64,000 nt of DNA from Deinococcales bacterium (GTDB taxonomy: Bacteria > Deinococcota > Deinococci > Deinococcales > JAAFIG01): contig JANXTZ010000028.1 of NCBI GenBank assembly GCA_025352125.1, positions 186,001-250,000 on the forward strand. Direction: 5' to 3'. The notes under the pieces were generated by a model. That model had not been told where the DNA came from and did no database searches. It was given only the letters and a program-made list of their open reading frames with translations. The position numbers were made by a program, and so were the translations under genes. Numbering within the stretch: the stretch's first letter is position 1; every line of letters starts with the position of its first letter. Of this stretch, positions 44,727 to 54,543 are shown in pieces.

Positions 44727-45835
44727 CCGCCAGCCATTCCAAACCTGCCTTCAAGCTGGGTCAATCCGCCTCCTGGCGCGTTCCCGTGCTTGCCTGGCTC
44801 GCCAGCCGCCTGCTGATCGCTTTGGTCACGCTCGTCAGCCTGCACCTGAACCCCAAACGCCACTGGCTTGAGGTCTTCACGCAGTGGGACAGCAATTTTT
44901 ACCTCGAGATTGCCCGTCAGGGTTACACCTGGACGCTCGGGCAGGCTTCGAGTGTGGCATTTTTTCCGTTGTACCCGACGCTGATGGCACTGCTGCATTT
45001 GCTGATTCCAGATTTGCTGGTCTGCGGCATGGTGCTCAGTTTCGGTTTTTTTCTGGCGGCACTGATCGTGCTGCACAAACTTTGCGTTCACGAATTTGAT
45101 GTGGTGGTTGCAAACCGCTCAATCTGGTTGCTGGCATTTTTCCCGAGCGCGTTGTTTTACGGGGCAATTTACACCGAAAGCCTGTTCCTGTTCTTGACCG
45201 TCAGCGCCTTTTATTTTGCCCGAACCAGACAGTGGGCGTGGGCGGGTTTGATCGGTCTGCTCGCCTCGAGCACCCGCATCAACGGCGCGACCCTGCTTGT
45301 GCCATTGCTGATTCAATTCCTGGTCGATATGTTTCAAAACCCAAAAAAGACCCGCGTCGGCACTGTATTGTGGTTGTCGCTCGTGCCGCTCGGTCTGGTC
45401 TCGCACATGTTGTTTCTCGAGCGTCACTTTTCTGACCCCATCGCCTTCTGGACGGTGCAGAGCACCTTCGGACGGATGGGTTGGAATCCTCTGGAAGCCG
45501 TCTCTCGAGACATCGCTCCGGTGATGGCGGGTCACTGGCAGAGCGCCTGGAATGTGCCTGTGGATTTGAGCGCCTTGCTGCTGGCGGTCATTACGGGTTT
45601 GATGGCGCTGCGATACCTGGGCGTCGCTTACGGGGTCTGGGTTTTGCTCGGCGTCCTGATTCCAGTTTTGAGCGGTACAGGCAGTTTGTTGCGTTATACT
45701 TCTGTTTTGTTTCCAATCTTCATGGTGCTTGCCCTAAAATTAAACCTCTGGTTTTACCATTTGTTCAAAGTTTTGTTTGGTTTGGCATTGATTGCGGTTG
45801 CTTTTTTGTTTGCCTCAGGAATATTTATAGGTTAA
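44723..45835 (+). CDS. PIG-V-like mannosyltransferase family protein
   Basis: 370 residues from the ATG at 44723, which overlaps the preceding stop (ATGA); a longer frame to 44573 is rejected. About nine membrane helices. The loop QWDSNFYLEIARQGY near residue 55 and FFPLYP near 83 match the bacterial mannosyltransferase family related to eukaryotic PIG-V, a GT-C type using polyprenyl-phosphate donors. It likely adds a mannose to a lipid-linked glycan on the outer face. GDP-mannose is supplied by manC nearby. Confidence 0.8.
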   Translation: MTASHSKPAFKLGQSASWRVPVLAWLASRLLIALVTLVSLHLNPKRHWLEVFTQWDSNFYLEIARQGYTWTLGQASSVAFFPLYPTLMALLHLLIPDLLVCGMVLSFGFFLAALIVLHKLCVHEFDVVVANRSIWLLAFFPSALFYGAIYTESLFLFLTVSAFYFARTRQWAWAGLIGLLASSTRINGATLLVPLLIQFLVDMFQNPKKTRVGTVLWLSLVPLGLVSHMLFLERHFSDPIAFWTVQSTFGRMGWNPLEAVSRDIAPVMAGHWQSAWNVPVDLSALLLAVITGLMALRYLGVAYGVWVLLGVLIPVLSGTGSLLRYTSVLFPIFMVLALKLNLWFYHLFKVLFGLALIAVAFLFASGIFIG

Positions 45836-45885
45836 TTTGGTTGACCATTAAACCCTAAAATCTTGACGTACAAGGAAAAAATACA

Positions 45886-47952
45886 TTGTCATATCCACCA
45901 AAATTTACAAAAATATTTATGATTTCAATAGCCATCTTTTTTTCAGGGCTTTTTTTTGCCGTGTTGCTGGTGTTTTTGCAGCCTTCAAATGATATTTTGC
46001 TCGAGAAAACCCAGCAAATCTTGCAAGAATCGGTGCGTTTAGAAGATTTGATCTCGGCGAACAACGCACAGCCCAAACTCGAGCGGGCGCTCACGGCGTT
46101 GCAATCAACTGGCGAAACATTGACCGATTTGAAAATTGATGCCCCGAAGTTCGAGAGGGCGCTCGGTCAAGTGCGACGGTTGACGCCTGACGCATTGCAG
46201 ACTGACTCGGGTCGAGCAACGCTAAAAGAGGTCACTCGAGAAGCCCTGGTTGCGTATCAAAATTTTTCGGCAACAAACGCCAGAAACCTGAATCGCCTGA
46301 AGACTGGGCTGTTGATCGTCGCGTCAATCTTGATCGGTCTGGTGTTGTTCGTGTTTTCTTGGGCGCAGCGCGAACCACGCGAGGTCAAGCGCGAAGAAGG
46401 GTCACAAATTTCAAGGGGTGAAACCGACATCACCCTGGTCGATGCCACCCGCGTCGAACTCGAGAAGGTTGCCGTGGCGCTGCGCGAGAGCAAAGCCCGC
46501 AACCTGGCGATCACCAGTGCGGCACTGGACGCCATCATTGCCGTCGATGGGTTCAATCAGATCACCGAATTCAACCCTGCGGCGGAACAAATTTTTGACA
46601 TTCCCTTTCACCTGGTGTTGGGACGCAAACTCTCGGAAGTCATCTTTCCCGAGCAACTGCGTGCCAGTTACGATCACCGAATTGCGGGGCTGATTCGGGA
46701 TGGTCAAACGCTGGTCTCGGGCGAGAGGCTCGAGATGACGGCGGCACGGGTGGGCGGCAAGGAATTTCCGATTGAATTCTCGATTGTTCAACTCGGGGAC
46801 GACCCGCCAACCTTTGCCAGTTTTATCCGTGACATCACCGAACGCAAAGCCGCCGAGGAACGCTTGAAGGAACGCACCAGCCAACTCGATTCGGTGTTCA
46901 ACGTCTCGCCGGACGGTTTTTTGATTTTTGATGCGAACGGCAAAGCCATCGATGTCAACCCCGCTTTTCTTTCCATGACCGGACTCGAGCGCAACCTGGT
47001 GATCGGCAACAACGAGTACATGATCAGCGACGAGCACGAGATCAATTCGGTGCTCGAGTATTTGAGTGATCCAAACTTGCCATTCTTGAGTAGCCTTGAC
47101 GCCAGCGAATCACAGACCGATACCCTGACCCTGATCCGTCCAAATTTGAGGGTCTTGAAACGTACCTTGCGGGTCATGCGAAACCAGGACGTGACCATCG
47201 GACGCGTGATGTACCTGCGCGATGTCACGCACGAGACAGAGGTCAGCCGCATGAAATCCGAGTTCCTGGCGACCGCCGCCCACGAGTTGCGCACCCCAAT
47301 GGCGAGCATTTACGGTTTTGCCGAGTTGCTGATGATGCAAGATTTTGATGAGGCAACGCGCAAAGACCTGATCGAGACCATTCACCGTCAGGCAAACCGT
47401 CTGGTCAATCTGCTCAACGAACTGCTCGACCTGGCACGAATCGAGGCTCGGACGGGCAAGGACTTCAAGATTATGGCGCAACCCATTGCGCCCCTGATCG
47501 AGGCGACCGCCACCGCCTTCAGTCCGGCAGACCAACGCCAGCGACTCGAGATTGACTTGCCCTCAGATTTGCCGAGCATGGCGGTTGACGGGGCAAAATT
47601 TCAACAGGCGCTGGGCAATGTGATTTCCAACGCTTTCAAGTACTCGCCCAATGGCGGCGCGATCAAGCTCAGCATCCTCGAGCCTCAAGCTTTGGACGAC
47701 CTCCCAAGTCCGTTTCAACTGGGCATTTCGGTGCGCGATCACGGTTTGGGACTGACGAATGAGCAGTTGTCACGTGTCTTCGAGCGTTTTTACCGAGCGG
47801 ATGATTCTGGAAACATTCCTGGCACGGGTCTGGGACTCAATCTGGTCAAGGAAATCATTGAGCGCCACGGCGGACAGGTCGAAATTCAAAGCCAATTCGG
47901 TGAGGGGACTGAAGTGATTCTGTGGTTTCCCAGGCTGGCGGTGAAGGCTTAA
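45886..47952 (+). CDS. PAS-containing sensor histidine kinase
   Basis: 688 residues from a TTG codon with AAGGA 9 bases upstream. Two membrane helices (about 8-30 and 138-160) flank a 105-residue external sensor. Two PAS domains (about 205-320, 330-450) precede HisKA (AAHELRTPM, His near 465) and HATPase (DHGLGLTNEQ, GTGLGLNLV). It is orthodox and should autophosphorylate. A receiver gene follows 17 bases later. The external domain is unlike any I recognise, so the signal is unknown. Confidence 0.88.
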   Translation: MSYPPKFTKIFMISIAIFFSGLFFAVLLVFLQPSNDILLEKTQQILQESVRLEDLISANNAQPKLERALTALQSTGETLTDLKIDAPKFERALGQVRRLTPDALQTDSGRATLKEVTREALVAYQNFSATNARNLNRLKTGLLIVASILIGLVLFVFSWAQREPREVKREEGSQISRGETDITLVDATRVELEKVAVALRESKARNLAITSAALDAIIAVDGFNQITEFNPAAEQIFDIPFHLVLGRKLSEVIFPEQLRASYDHRIAGLIRDGQTLVSGERLEMTAARVGGKEFPIEFSIVQLGDDPPTFASFIRDITERKAAEERLKERTSQLDSVFNVSPDGFLIFDANGKAIDVNPAFLSMTGLERNLVIGNNEYMISDEHEINSVLEYLSDPNLPFLSSLDASESQTDTLTLIRPNLRVLKRTLRVMRNQDVTIGRVMYLRDVTHETEVSRMKSEFLATAAHELRTPMASIYGFAELLMMQDFDEATRKDLIETIHRQANRLVNLLNELLDLARIEARTGKDFKIMAQPIAPLIEATATAFSPADQRQRLEIDLPSDLPSMAVDGAKFQQALGNVISNAFKYSPNGGAIKLSILEPQALDDLPSPFQLGISVRDHGLGLTNEQLSRVFERFYRADDSGNIPGTGLGLNLVKEIIERHGGQVEIQSQFGEGTEVILWFPRLAVKA

Positions 47953-47969
47953 ATGACTCGAGGATCAAG

Positions 47970-48341
47970 ATGTTAAATACCATTTTGATTGTTGACGACA
48001 ACGCCGATTTGCGCAAGTTGGTGCGCCTGACCCTGTTGCGTTCGCCATTTGGGTTGATTGAAGCCGCCAGCGGCGATGAAGCCTTGCCGATGATTCAAGA
48101 ACTGCGACCCCAGATTGTGGTTCTGGATGTGATGATGCCCGGTCAACTTGACGGTTACGACGTGTGCCGGATCGTCAAGACCGATCCCGAACTCGCCGCC
48201 ACCAAAATCATGTTGCTGACCGCCAGGGGACAACAGGCAGACCTCGAGATGGGCAGACAGGTTGGGGCGGACGAGTATCTGGTCAAGCCGTTCAGCCCCG
48301 CAGAGTTGCTTCGTAAAATCAATTTGTTTGGTATCGCCTGA
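47970..48341 (+). CDS. Stand-alone response regulator
   Basis: 123 residues from the ATG at 47970 (GAGGA 6 bases upstream). One receiver domain: VDDNADLRK, acceptor Asp in VVLDVMMPG, Thr in LLTARG, Lys in YLVKPFSP. It has no output domain. It follows the kinase at 45886 and presumably receives phosphate from it, then acts by protein contact. Confidence 0.9.
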   Translation: MLNTILIVDDNADLRKLVRLTLLRSPFGLIEAASGDEALPMIQELRPQIVVLDVMMPGQLDGYDVCRIVKTDPELAATKIMLLTARGQQADLEMGRQVGADEYLVKPFSPAELLRKINLFGIA

Positions 48342-48412
48342 GCCTCAAGAACCCGAACTCGAGTTGAGTACAGAATTTCTTTGCATTGAGATTGAGGCTC
48401 AAGTGTCTCAAA

Positions 48413-48477
48413 ATGTATAAATTGATACATGTGATAAAAAAACATCTTTTGTCAAAAATATGTTTTATATTAAATAC
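48413..48477 (+). promoter_or_regulatory. Leaderless promoter with TTGATA operator
   Basis: Inverted repeat ATGTAT-N6-ATACAT (48413-48430) contains TTGATA at 48422. The -10 box TATATT (48466-48471) is 6 bases before the ATG at 48478. Spacings match the promoters at 10058 and 13679 exactly. Confidence 0.72.
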
Positions 48478-49689
48478 ATGACCGCTCGAGCATCCCTGAC
48501 AACCCACCCAATCCGCAGCATCAGCACGCTTTTTGTCGCCATGCTGCTGGTCAACGGACTCAACTACGCCAACAACCTGATCCTCGGACGGGTGCTCGAG
48601 CCAGCCCTGTACGGCACGTATGCAAGCTTCACCGCCGTTTTCCTGGTCATCAGTTTGCTCCCCAGCGCCATGCAGCAACTGGCGGCTCGAGACAGCCAGA
48701 TCGCTCATGCCAGCGCCAGTCATCGCCTCGCGCTGCAATGGGGTTTGATTGCCGCTGTGTTCCTTGGCATTCTGGGTCAACTTGCCGCCAACACCTTTCA
48801 ACTGCCCAGCCTCTGGCTGCTGGCACTGGCAGCATTGATGCCCGGCTACGCCCTGTTGGGGGCGCTGCGCGGTCAACAACAAGCCAAGAGCGGTAGCCTG
48901 CTCAGCCTCAACCTGATCCTCGAGCACGGCAGCAAAATCGTCATCACGCTCGGCTTATGGGTATTGATCCCAGGTTTGAGCGCCGCCGTGTTCGGCTTGC
49001 TGGGGTCGTTGCTGGTCGCGCTGACCTTCGCCTGGTGGCAACTCGGCAAACCCCAGCTTCAAAACACCATTCAAACCGACCAAACCCAGACCCTCGAGTT
49101 ACGACGTTTTGCCCTGTCTGCCATGCTCGGAATGTTGGCACAGGCACTGATCAACAACAGCGACATTCTGTTGGTGCGGGCGCTGCTGCCCGCCAATATT
49201 GCGGGGCAATACGCCGCCATCGCCATGATCGGACGGGTGATCTTTTTTGCCTCGTGGGCGGTCACGGCAACCCTGTTCCCAATGGTCGCCAAACGCCATC
49301 AAGCCGCGCAAGAACACGCGTCGTTGCTGCACTTTGGGGTGATTGCCGTTGCGGGTCTGAGCCTTGGCATGGTGCTGGTTTGCAGCCTTTGCAGTCCACT
49401 GGTGGTTCAGGTGCTGTTTGGCAGCGCCTACCAAAGCGGCGCAGCTTGGCTGCCCTGGTACGCCCTGGCGAGCGGTCTGTATGCCACGGGCAATGTCATG
49501 GTCAGCCACGCCCTGGCGACCGGAAAGAAGTCCATCAGTTGGCTGGTTTTTGCCGCCGCAATTTTACAGATTGTTTTGATTGTTGCGTTTCACCACTCGG
49601 TGCTTGAAGTGATTCAAGTCCAAGTCATTGCCATGAGCATTTTACTGTCCGCCCTCGGTTTCGCAGCCTTCAAATTCTCGAGCAAATAG
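48478..49689 (+). CDS. Polysaccharide flippase (Wzx/MOP-like)
   Basis: 403 residues with about 12 membrane helices. The N-terminal NGLNYANNLILGRVLEPALYGTYAS is typical of oligosaccharide flippases of the MOP/MATE superfamily, which move lipid-linked repeat units across the membrane. The ATG at 48478 is preferred over an upstream in-frame codon because the -10 box is 6 bases away. A GT2 gene follows in the same operon. Control by the TTGATA operator links it to the GT4 and acetylation operons 35-38 kb away. Confidence 0.86.
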   Translation: MTARASLTTHPIRSISTLFVAMLLVNGLNYANNLILGRVLEPALYGTYASFTAVFLVISLLPSAMQQLAARDSQIAHASASHRLALQWGLIAAVFLGILGQLAANTFQLPSLWLLALAALMPGYALLGALRGQQQAKSGSLLSLNLILEHGSKIVITLGLWVLIPGLSAAVFGLLGSLLVALTFAWWQLGKPQLQNTIQTDQTQTLELRRFALSAMLGMLAQALINNSDILLVRALLPANIAGQYAAIAMIGRVIFFASWAVTATLFPMVAKRHQAAQEHASLLHFGVIAVAGLSLGMVLVCSLCSPLVVQVLFGSAYQSGAAWLPWYALASGLYATGNVMVSHALATGKKSISWLVFAAAILQIVLIVAFHHSVLEVIQVQVIAMSILLSALGFAAFKFSSK

Positions 49690-49710
49690 GTTTAACCCAA
49701 GGAGATCAAG

Positions 49711-50496
49711 ATGTCATACCTCGACTTTCAAGCATGGAACACCCACCCAAGCCAAAAACCCGTCCTCTCCATCGTCATCCCCGCCTACAACGAAGCCCAG
49801 CGCATCCTGCCGACCCTCGCCGCCATGGCGGTTTCAGTCTCGAGCCTGACGCTGAACTGGGAATTGATCGTCTCCGATGACGGCAGCCGCGACGAAACCG
49901 TCGCCCTTGCCGAGAGCCTGGGCTGGCAAAACCTGCGGGTGCTGCGTCACGCCAACACCGGCAAGGGCGGCGCGGTCAAGCGCGGCGTTCTGGCAGCCAA
50001 AGGCGAGATGATCCTGTTCGCCGACGCCGACAACAGCACCCCCATCGAAGAGGTCGCCCGTTTGATGGCAGAACTCGGGCGCGGTCACGCCATCGCCATC
50101 GGCTCGAGGGCTGCCGAGGGTGCAGTCGAAGAGAACAAAAGTCGCTTGCGTCACCTCGTCTCGGGCATCCTGCGCACCGTGGTGCGCGTCGTCAGTGGGG
50201 TACAGGTCAAGGACACGCAGTGCGGTTTCAAGCTGTTCAGCCGTCAAGCCGCGCTCGAGTTGTTCTCCAAGCAACAGGTTTCGGGTTTCTCGTTTGACCT
50301 CGAGTTGCTGTATCTGGCTCGCAAATTTAATTTAAAAGTTGCTGAAGTTCCCGTGCGCTGGTACGACGCGCCAGGCTCCAAGGTCAATCCCGTGTCTGAC
50401 AGCCTCAAGTTCTTGCGCGACCTGGTACGGATTCGGCGCGATGACCTGCTGGGGGTTTACAACCGTCCACCTTACGGTCACGTCACCATGAATTGA
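49711..50496 (+). CDS. Glycosyltransferase family 2, dolichyl-phosphate glucosyltransferase-like
   Basis: 261 residues. IVIPAYNEAQRILPTL (near 22), VSDDGSRDET (near 54), FADADNSTP (near 98) and QCGFKLFSRQAA (near 169) are the GT2 signatures of Alg5/DPM1-type enzymes, which make polyprenyl-phosphate-linked glucose or mannose in the cytoplasm. AAGGAG 7 bases before the ATG. This could supply the lipid-linked donor for the GT-C-like proteins at 35528 and 44723. Confidence 0.87.
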   Translation: MSYLDFQAWNTHPSQKPVLSIVIPAYNEAQRILPTLAAMAVSVSSLTLNWELIVSDDGSRDETVALAESLGWQNLRVLRHANTGKGGAVKRGVLAAKGEMILFADADNSTPIEEVARLMAELGRGHAIAIGSRAAEGAVEENKSRLRHLVSGILRTVVRVVSGVQVKDTQCGFKLFSRQAALELFSKQQVSGFSFDLELLYLARKFNLKVAEVPVRWYDAPGSKVNPVSDSLKFLRDLVRIRRDDLLGVYNRPPYGHVTMN

Positions 50497-50562
50497 TTTT
50501 GATTCTGGCGGCACGAAGCTCGAGCTGTAACCACAAAGTACATTTAAAGAGGGTAAAAATCC

Positions 50563-52776
50563 ATGAAAACCCAATCGGCTCCTCAAAATCTGGCGGTCAT
50601 CGTTGATCGCAACGGCACATACCAATCGGCAGTTCTGGCTGGGGTCAAAGATTTTTTGCGAACGGTTGGTTGGTCCCAAACCCTTTTCTACGGGCAAGAA
50701 CTCAATTTTCAAAGCAGGGCGCATTCCAATGCCAGCGAGATTTATTCGCTGATCAATCCAAAGAACCATGCCGGCATTTTGTTTCTGGCGGGAACCGTCG
50801 GCAACAATTGTTCAGACCCTCAACTGCTCGAGTTTCTTCAGGGTTTTCAACCCTTGCCCGTGGTCAGTTTTGGTCGGAAACTGCCGCAAATTCCATCGAT
50901 CTTGACCGACACCAAACACGGAATGCGCGAATTGATGGAACACCTGATTCTCGACCTCGGTTTGAAACGCTTTTGCTTTGTTCGAGGTCGCTTGAACAAC
51001 CCGCAATCTCAAGAACGTGAGTTGACCGTTCGCAACAGCCTGGCAGAACATGGTCTGAGCCTGCCAGAAGATTTCGTGCTGACCGGAAATTTTGAAGCCC
51101 ACACGGCACAAAAAGTGTTCCTCGGGTTTTTAGGGCTTCATCCAAACAGTCTTGACTGCGTGATCTGCGCCAATGACGACATGGCTCAAGCCGTCATCAA
51201 AACCCTGGGCGAGCAGGGGATTCGGGTTCCCGAAGACATTGCCGTGACCGGATTCGATGACGTTTCTGAGAGTCAGTACACCCTGCCACTCTTGACCACG
51301 GTACGACAACCACTGTTTGAACAGGGCGTGGCGGCAGCCAGAATTTTGTACAACATCGTTCACGGACTTCCCCACGAGACCGATTTGACCGGCAACAGTG
51401 CGCTGGTGGTGCGCGAATCTTGCGGTGCGGCGCTCAGCCTTCAGGAGCAAGATTTCTTGCTGCCAAAATTTGCAGAACTACCGCTTCGAGAACGCGATTT
51501 GTACCAACAATTGGTCTCGAGCTTGAATCAAAGCGACCTTGCTTTTGTGCGCCAGATGAAAAACCATTTTGAATCCGACCTGAGACAAAACCAGGAACTT
51601 GAGGTCTGGTACAGCATTTTGCAAACCTGGCGGCGGCAAGCCGCACTGGAATTATCACCCGAAAACCTGGCTAAATTTGATGCCACAAGCAGCAGGATTG
51701 GCGGCGTGCTGGTCAAAACCATGCAGACCGCCACCAGGCTCGTCAAAGCCGAACGCCAAGTCCACACGACCAACAACAATCAAATTGCCATGTCTCTCAG
51801 TGGTCACGAGACGCTCGAGACACTGATGCAAGACTTGCAAACCAACCTGAACGGACTTGGTTTGAACAATTACATGGTGGCATTGTACGAAGAATTTGGA
51901 CTGCGTCCGTCAACAAACGCTCGAGTCTGGATTCAAAAATCGAGCAGCAATCCAGACATGGGACGAACCTTCAAAACGCTTTCACTGTTGCCCGAATCGA
52001 TGCTCGAGCTTCTATCCGAGGGCACTTGCAACGTCTACCCCTTGTGCATCCACGAAGAACATTATGGTTACATGATGTTAAACCATCCAGACCAGTGGGG
52101 TTACGACGGCGAACGCCTTGCGTACCTGGTGGCTCAAGGCATTCACCGCGTGGTCAAAACCCAAGCCTTAAAACAATACTCCGAGCGGCTCGAGCAACAG
52201 GTCAGAATTCGGACGGAGCAAATCGAACAAGCCAATCTGGAACTCAAACGCTCGTTGCTGCTGGACGGCTTGACCGGAATTTACAACCGCAGCGCCTTCG
52301 ATGATTACCTGCACCGCATGTGGCAACAACACCACAAATCCCAAGAAAGTTTGAGCCTGCTGATGTGCGATGTCGATTTTTTCAAAAAATACAACGACCG
52401 TTACGGTCACTTGCAGGGCGATCACTGCCTGCAAGTTGTCGCCAAAGCGATTGCCGAATCCGCACCGCGTCCCAACGATTTTGTCGCCCGTTACGGCGGC
52501 GAAGAATTTGTGGTGGTGCTGCCCGAAACCAATGCCATCGGCGCAATGCGGGTTGCCGAACGAATCCAAAAGCAAATCGCCCAGTTGTGCCTTCCACACC
52601 AAGGCTTGGAAAGGTTTGACATTGTGACCTTAAGCATTGGGATTCAGACCATGATTCCGAGTGACCAAACCTCCATGCAAGATTTGATGCAGAGTTCAGA
52701 CATGGCGCTGTATGCCGCCAAACAAAACAGAAACCAGATTGTTGCCAGTCGCACCTGGGGAGTGCAAACAAATTAA
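50563..52776 (+). CDS. LacI-type ligand-binding domain fused to GGDEF diguanylate cyclase
   Basis: 737 residues. Residues 8-290 are a LacI/GalR-type periplasmic-binding fold (ICANDDMAQAVIKTLGEQGIRVP, VTGFDDV) without the N-terminal DNA-binding helix or a signal peptide, so it should sense a small molecule, probably a sugar, inside the cell. A helical and GAF-like stretch covers about 310-545, then a coiled coil and GGDEF (about 560-735). GGEEF near 645 is intact, with the RPND I-site five residues before it, so product-inhibited c-di-GMP synthesis is expected. Confidence 0.88.
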   Translation: MKTQSAPQNLAVIVDRNGTYQSAVLAGVKDFLRTVGWSQTLFYGQELNFQSRAHSNASEIYSLINPKNHAGILFLAGTVGNNCSDPQLLEFLQGFQPLPVVSFGRKLPQIPSILTDTKHGMRELMEHLILDLGLKRFCFVRGRLNNPQSQERELTVRNSLAEHGLSLPEDFVLTGNFEAHTAQKVFLGFLGLHPNSLDCVICANDDMAQAVIKTLGEQGIRVPEDIAVTGFDDVSESQYTLPLLTTVRQPLFEQGVAAARILYNIVHGLPHETDLTGNSALVVRESCGAALSLQEQDFLLPKFAELPLRERDLYQQLVSSLNQSDLAFVRQMKNHFESDLRQNQELEVWYSILQTWRRQAALELSPENLAKFDATSSRIGGVLVKTMQTATRLVKAERQVHTTNNNQIAMSLSGHETLETLMQDLQTNLNGLGLNNYMVALYEEFGLRPSTNARVWIQKSSSNPDMGRTFKTLSLLPESMLELLSEGTCNVYPLCIHEEHYGYMMLNHPDQWGYDGERLAYLVAQGIHRVVKTQALKQYSERLEQQVRIRTEQIEQANLELKRSLLLDGLTGIYNRSAFDDYLHRMWQQHHKSQESLSLLMCDVDFFKKYNDRYGHLQGDHCLQVVAKAIAESAPRPNDFVARYGGEEFVVVLPETNAIGAMRVAERIQKQIAQLCLPHQGLERFDIVTLSIGIQTMIPSDQTSMQDLMQSSDMALYAAKQNRNQIVASRTWGVQTN

Positions 52777-52806
52777 AATACCCTCCAAACGCCGTGTTTC
52801 ATCATA

Positions 52807-52851
52807 AATTCTGGGGAACAGTCAATTACCTTGAGACTGTTCCCCAGAATT
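52807..52851. terminator. Perfect 17-bp hairpin between convergent genes
   Basis: 52807-52823 pairs perfectly with 52835-52851 across an 11-base loop. No T-run follows directly. It probably ends transcription from the PBP-GGDEF gene and the convergent GGDEF-EAL gene. Confidence 0.75.
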
Positions 52852-52878
52852 CGTGTCGTCTTTTCAAAAAGCCATTTC

Positions 52879-52917
52879 CCTCACCCGAGCCAGATGAATT
52901 GTTTGGCTCGGGTGAGG
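52879..52917. terminator. Second hairpin, CCTCACCC type
   Basis: CCTCACCCGAGCCA (52879-52892) pairs with TGGCTCGGGTGAGG (52904-52917). A 14-base perfect stem on the gene side of the first hairpin. It may be a terminator for the minus strand or a dispersed repeat like the one near 13520. Confidence 0.6.
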
Positions 52918-53000
52918 AAGAGAGTATTGAGATGTGACTGAAACCAGAACACAGCATCCGCTCGGGTTATTGATTTCGGTGGATGCTCGAGATTTTTACT

Positions 53001-54536
53001 TTAGGCAAAAGAAGGTTTGCAGGCTTGCAAGTGGCTGTTTTCGCCGTTGACGGTTTGGCGAATCAGGTTTTCGGTATCCAGGGTTTTCAAGGGTTTTGCC
53101 AGATAATAACCCTGCACAAAACCGCAGCCCAGCGAACGCAATTGATTGAGTTGATCTATGGTTTCGACACCTTCGGCAATGACCTTCAACTGCAAGGCTT
53201 GCGCCATGGCGATCATGGTTTTGACCAATTCGGCACTCTCGAGGGCATGGAGTTTTTGAATAAAAGACCGGTCAATTTTGAGCGCATCGATAGGCATTTG
53301 TTGCAGGTAACTGAGCGACGAATAGCCGGTGCCAAAGTCATCAATGTGCAACTGAATTCCGGTTGCCCGAAGCCGTTCAAAATTGTTCATGACGTGCGGC
53401 GCAATTTGAATCAAAATACTTTCGGTGATTTCCAGACGCATTTGCTTGGGGTTAAAACGGCAGGCTTTCAAGGTTTGTTTGATGCGTTCGTGCAGGTTGG
53501 GCTGGTTAAAATCTTTGCTCGAGAAATTGACGTTCAGCGACAAACGACCAAGCTCTGGAAATTGGGTTTGCCACAAATTGACTTGACGCGCCGCCGTCTC
53601 CATCACCCACAAATCAATCTCGGCGATCATGCCAATCTCTTCTGCCACCCCAATAAACTCGAGCGGCGCGATCAAACCCTTGGTCGGATGCTGCCAGCGA
53701 ACCAGTGCCTCAAAACCAACAATGCAATTGTCGGTTGCCGAGACAATCGGTTGGTAGCAGACAAACAATTCCTGATGGGCAATGGCGAGCCGCAAATCAG
53801 TCTCGAGTTCATTGCGGGTCAGAATGGTTTGACGCATGTTCAGATCAAAGACCACATTTTGCGCCCGTCCAGCCGATTTGGCGTGATACATGGCGATGTC
53901 CGCATCGCGCAGCACATCCTGCGCCTCGAGGTAATCCATGTTGCTGGTCACAATACCAATGCTTGCAGAGATGTGAATCTCGAGGTCACCGATCCAGACC
54001 GATTGCAGCAAGGATTTTTGCAGTCGGTCGGCAACCAACATGGCGTCGCTAAGGTCCTGAACCTCGTCGAGCAAGATCGTGAATTCGTCACCGCCCAGAC
54101 GCGCCACGGTGTCCGAGGCACGGACGCCCTCGAGCATTCGCTTGCTCAGTTCGATCAGCAAGGCATCACCGACAGCGTGACCCAGAGAATCGTTGACTGA
54201 CTTAAAGCGGTCTAGATCGATAAACAACAGGGCAAAATGCCGCTCTGGACGGCGCTCGCGCAGGGCAATCACCTGACGCAACCGTTCGAGCAACAGCGGA
54301 CGGTTGATCAAACCAGTCAAGGCATCGTGCGAAGCCTCATGCTGAAGTCTGGTCAGCAGCTCACGCAACTCCATTGACGAGATGGCTAAAGACCGCTCGA
54401 GCAACTCACGGTCACGGTCATGGTCTTGGTAGGTTTGATTGACTCGAGTCAACAGCGCGTTCCAGCTCTTCTCATCTGGCGTCGTTGTTTGGTTTAAACC
54501 CATTTTGTGAAGCTGGCGTTCTAAGACCCTGTGCAT
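53001..54536 (-). CDS. GGDEF-EAL bifunctional c-di-GMP protein
   Basis: 511 residues from the ATG at 54536; a TTG at 54554 would overlap the upstream FIST gene. A short coiled coil (about 25-75) is followed by GGDEF (about 80-235, motif LGGDEF near 146, RASD I-site present) and EAL (about 250-500, FEALVRW near 274, DDFGTGYSS, KIDRSFI, EGVET). All catalytic motifs look intact, so both synthesis and breakdown of c-di-GMP are possible. Its stop-to-start gap from the FIST gene is 7 bases, so the FIST protein is the likely sensor input. Confidence 0.9.
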   Translation of the reverse strand: MHRVLERQLHKMGLNQTTTPDEKSWNALLTRVNQTYQDHDRDRELLERSLAISSMELRELLTRLQHEASHDALTGLINRPLLLERLRQVIALRERRPERHFALLFIDLDRFKSVNDSLGHAVGDALLIELSKRMLEGVRASDTVARLGGDEFTILLDEVQDLSDAMLVADRLQKSLLQSVWIGDLEIHISASIGIVTSNMDYLEAQDVLRDADIAMYHAKSAGRAQNVVFDLNMRQTILTRNELETDLRLAIAHQELFVCYQPIVSATDNCIVGFEALVRWQHPTKGLIAPLEFIGVAEEIGMIAEIDLWVMETAARQVNLWQTQFPELGRLSLNVNFSSKDFNQPNLHERIKQTLKACRFNPKQMRLEITESILIQIAPHVMNNFERLRATGIQLHIDDFGTGYSSLSYLQQMPIDALKIDRSFIQKLHALESAELVKTMIAMAQALQLKVIAEGVETIDQLNQLRSLGCGFVQGYYLAKPLKTLDTENLIRQTVNGENSHLQACKPSFA

Positions 54537-54543
54537 GTTCAGC

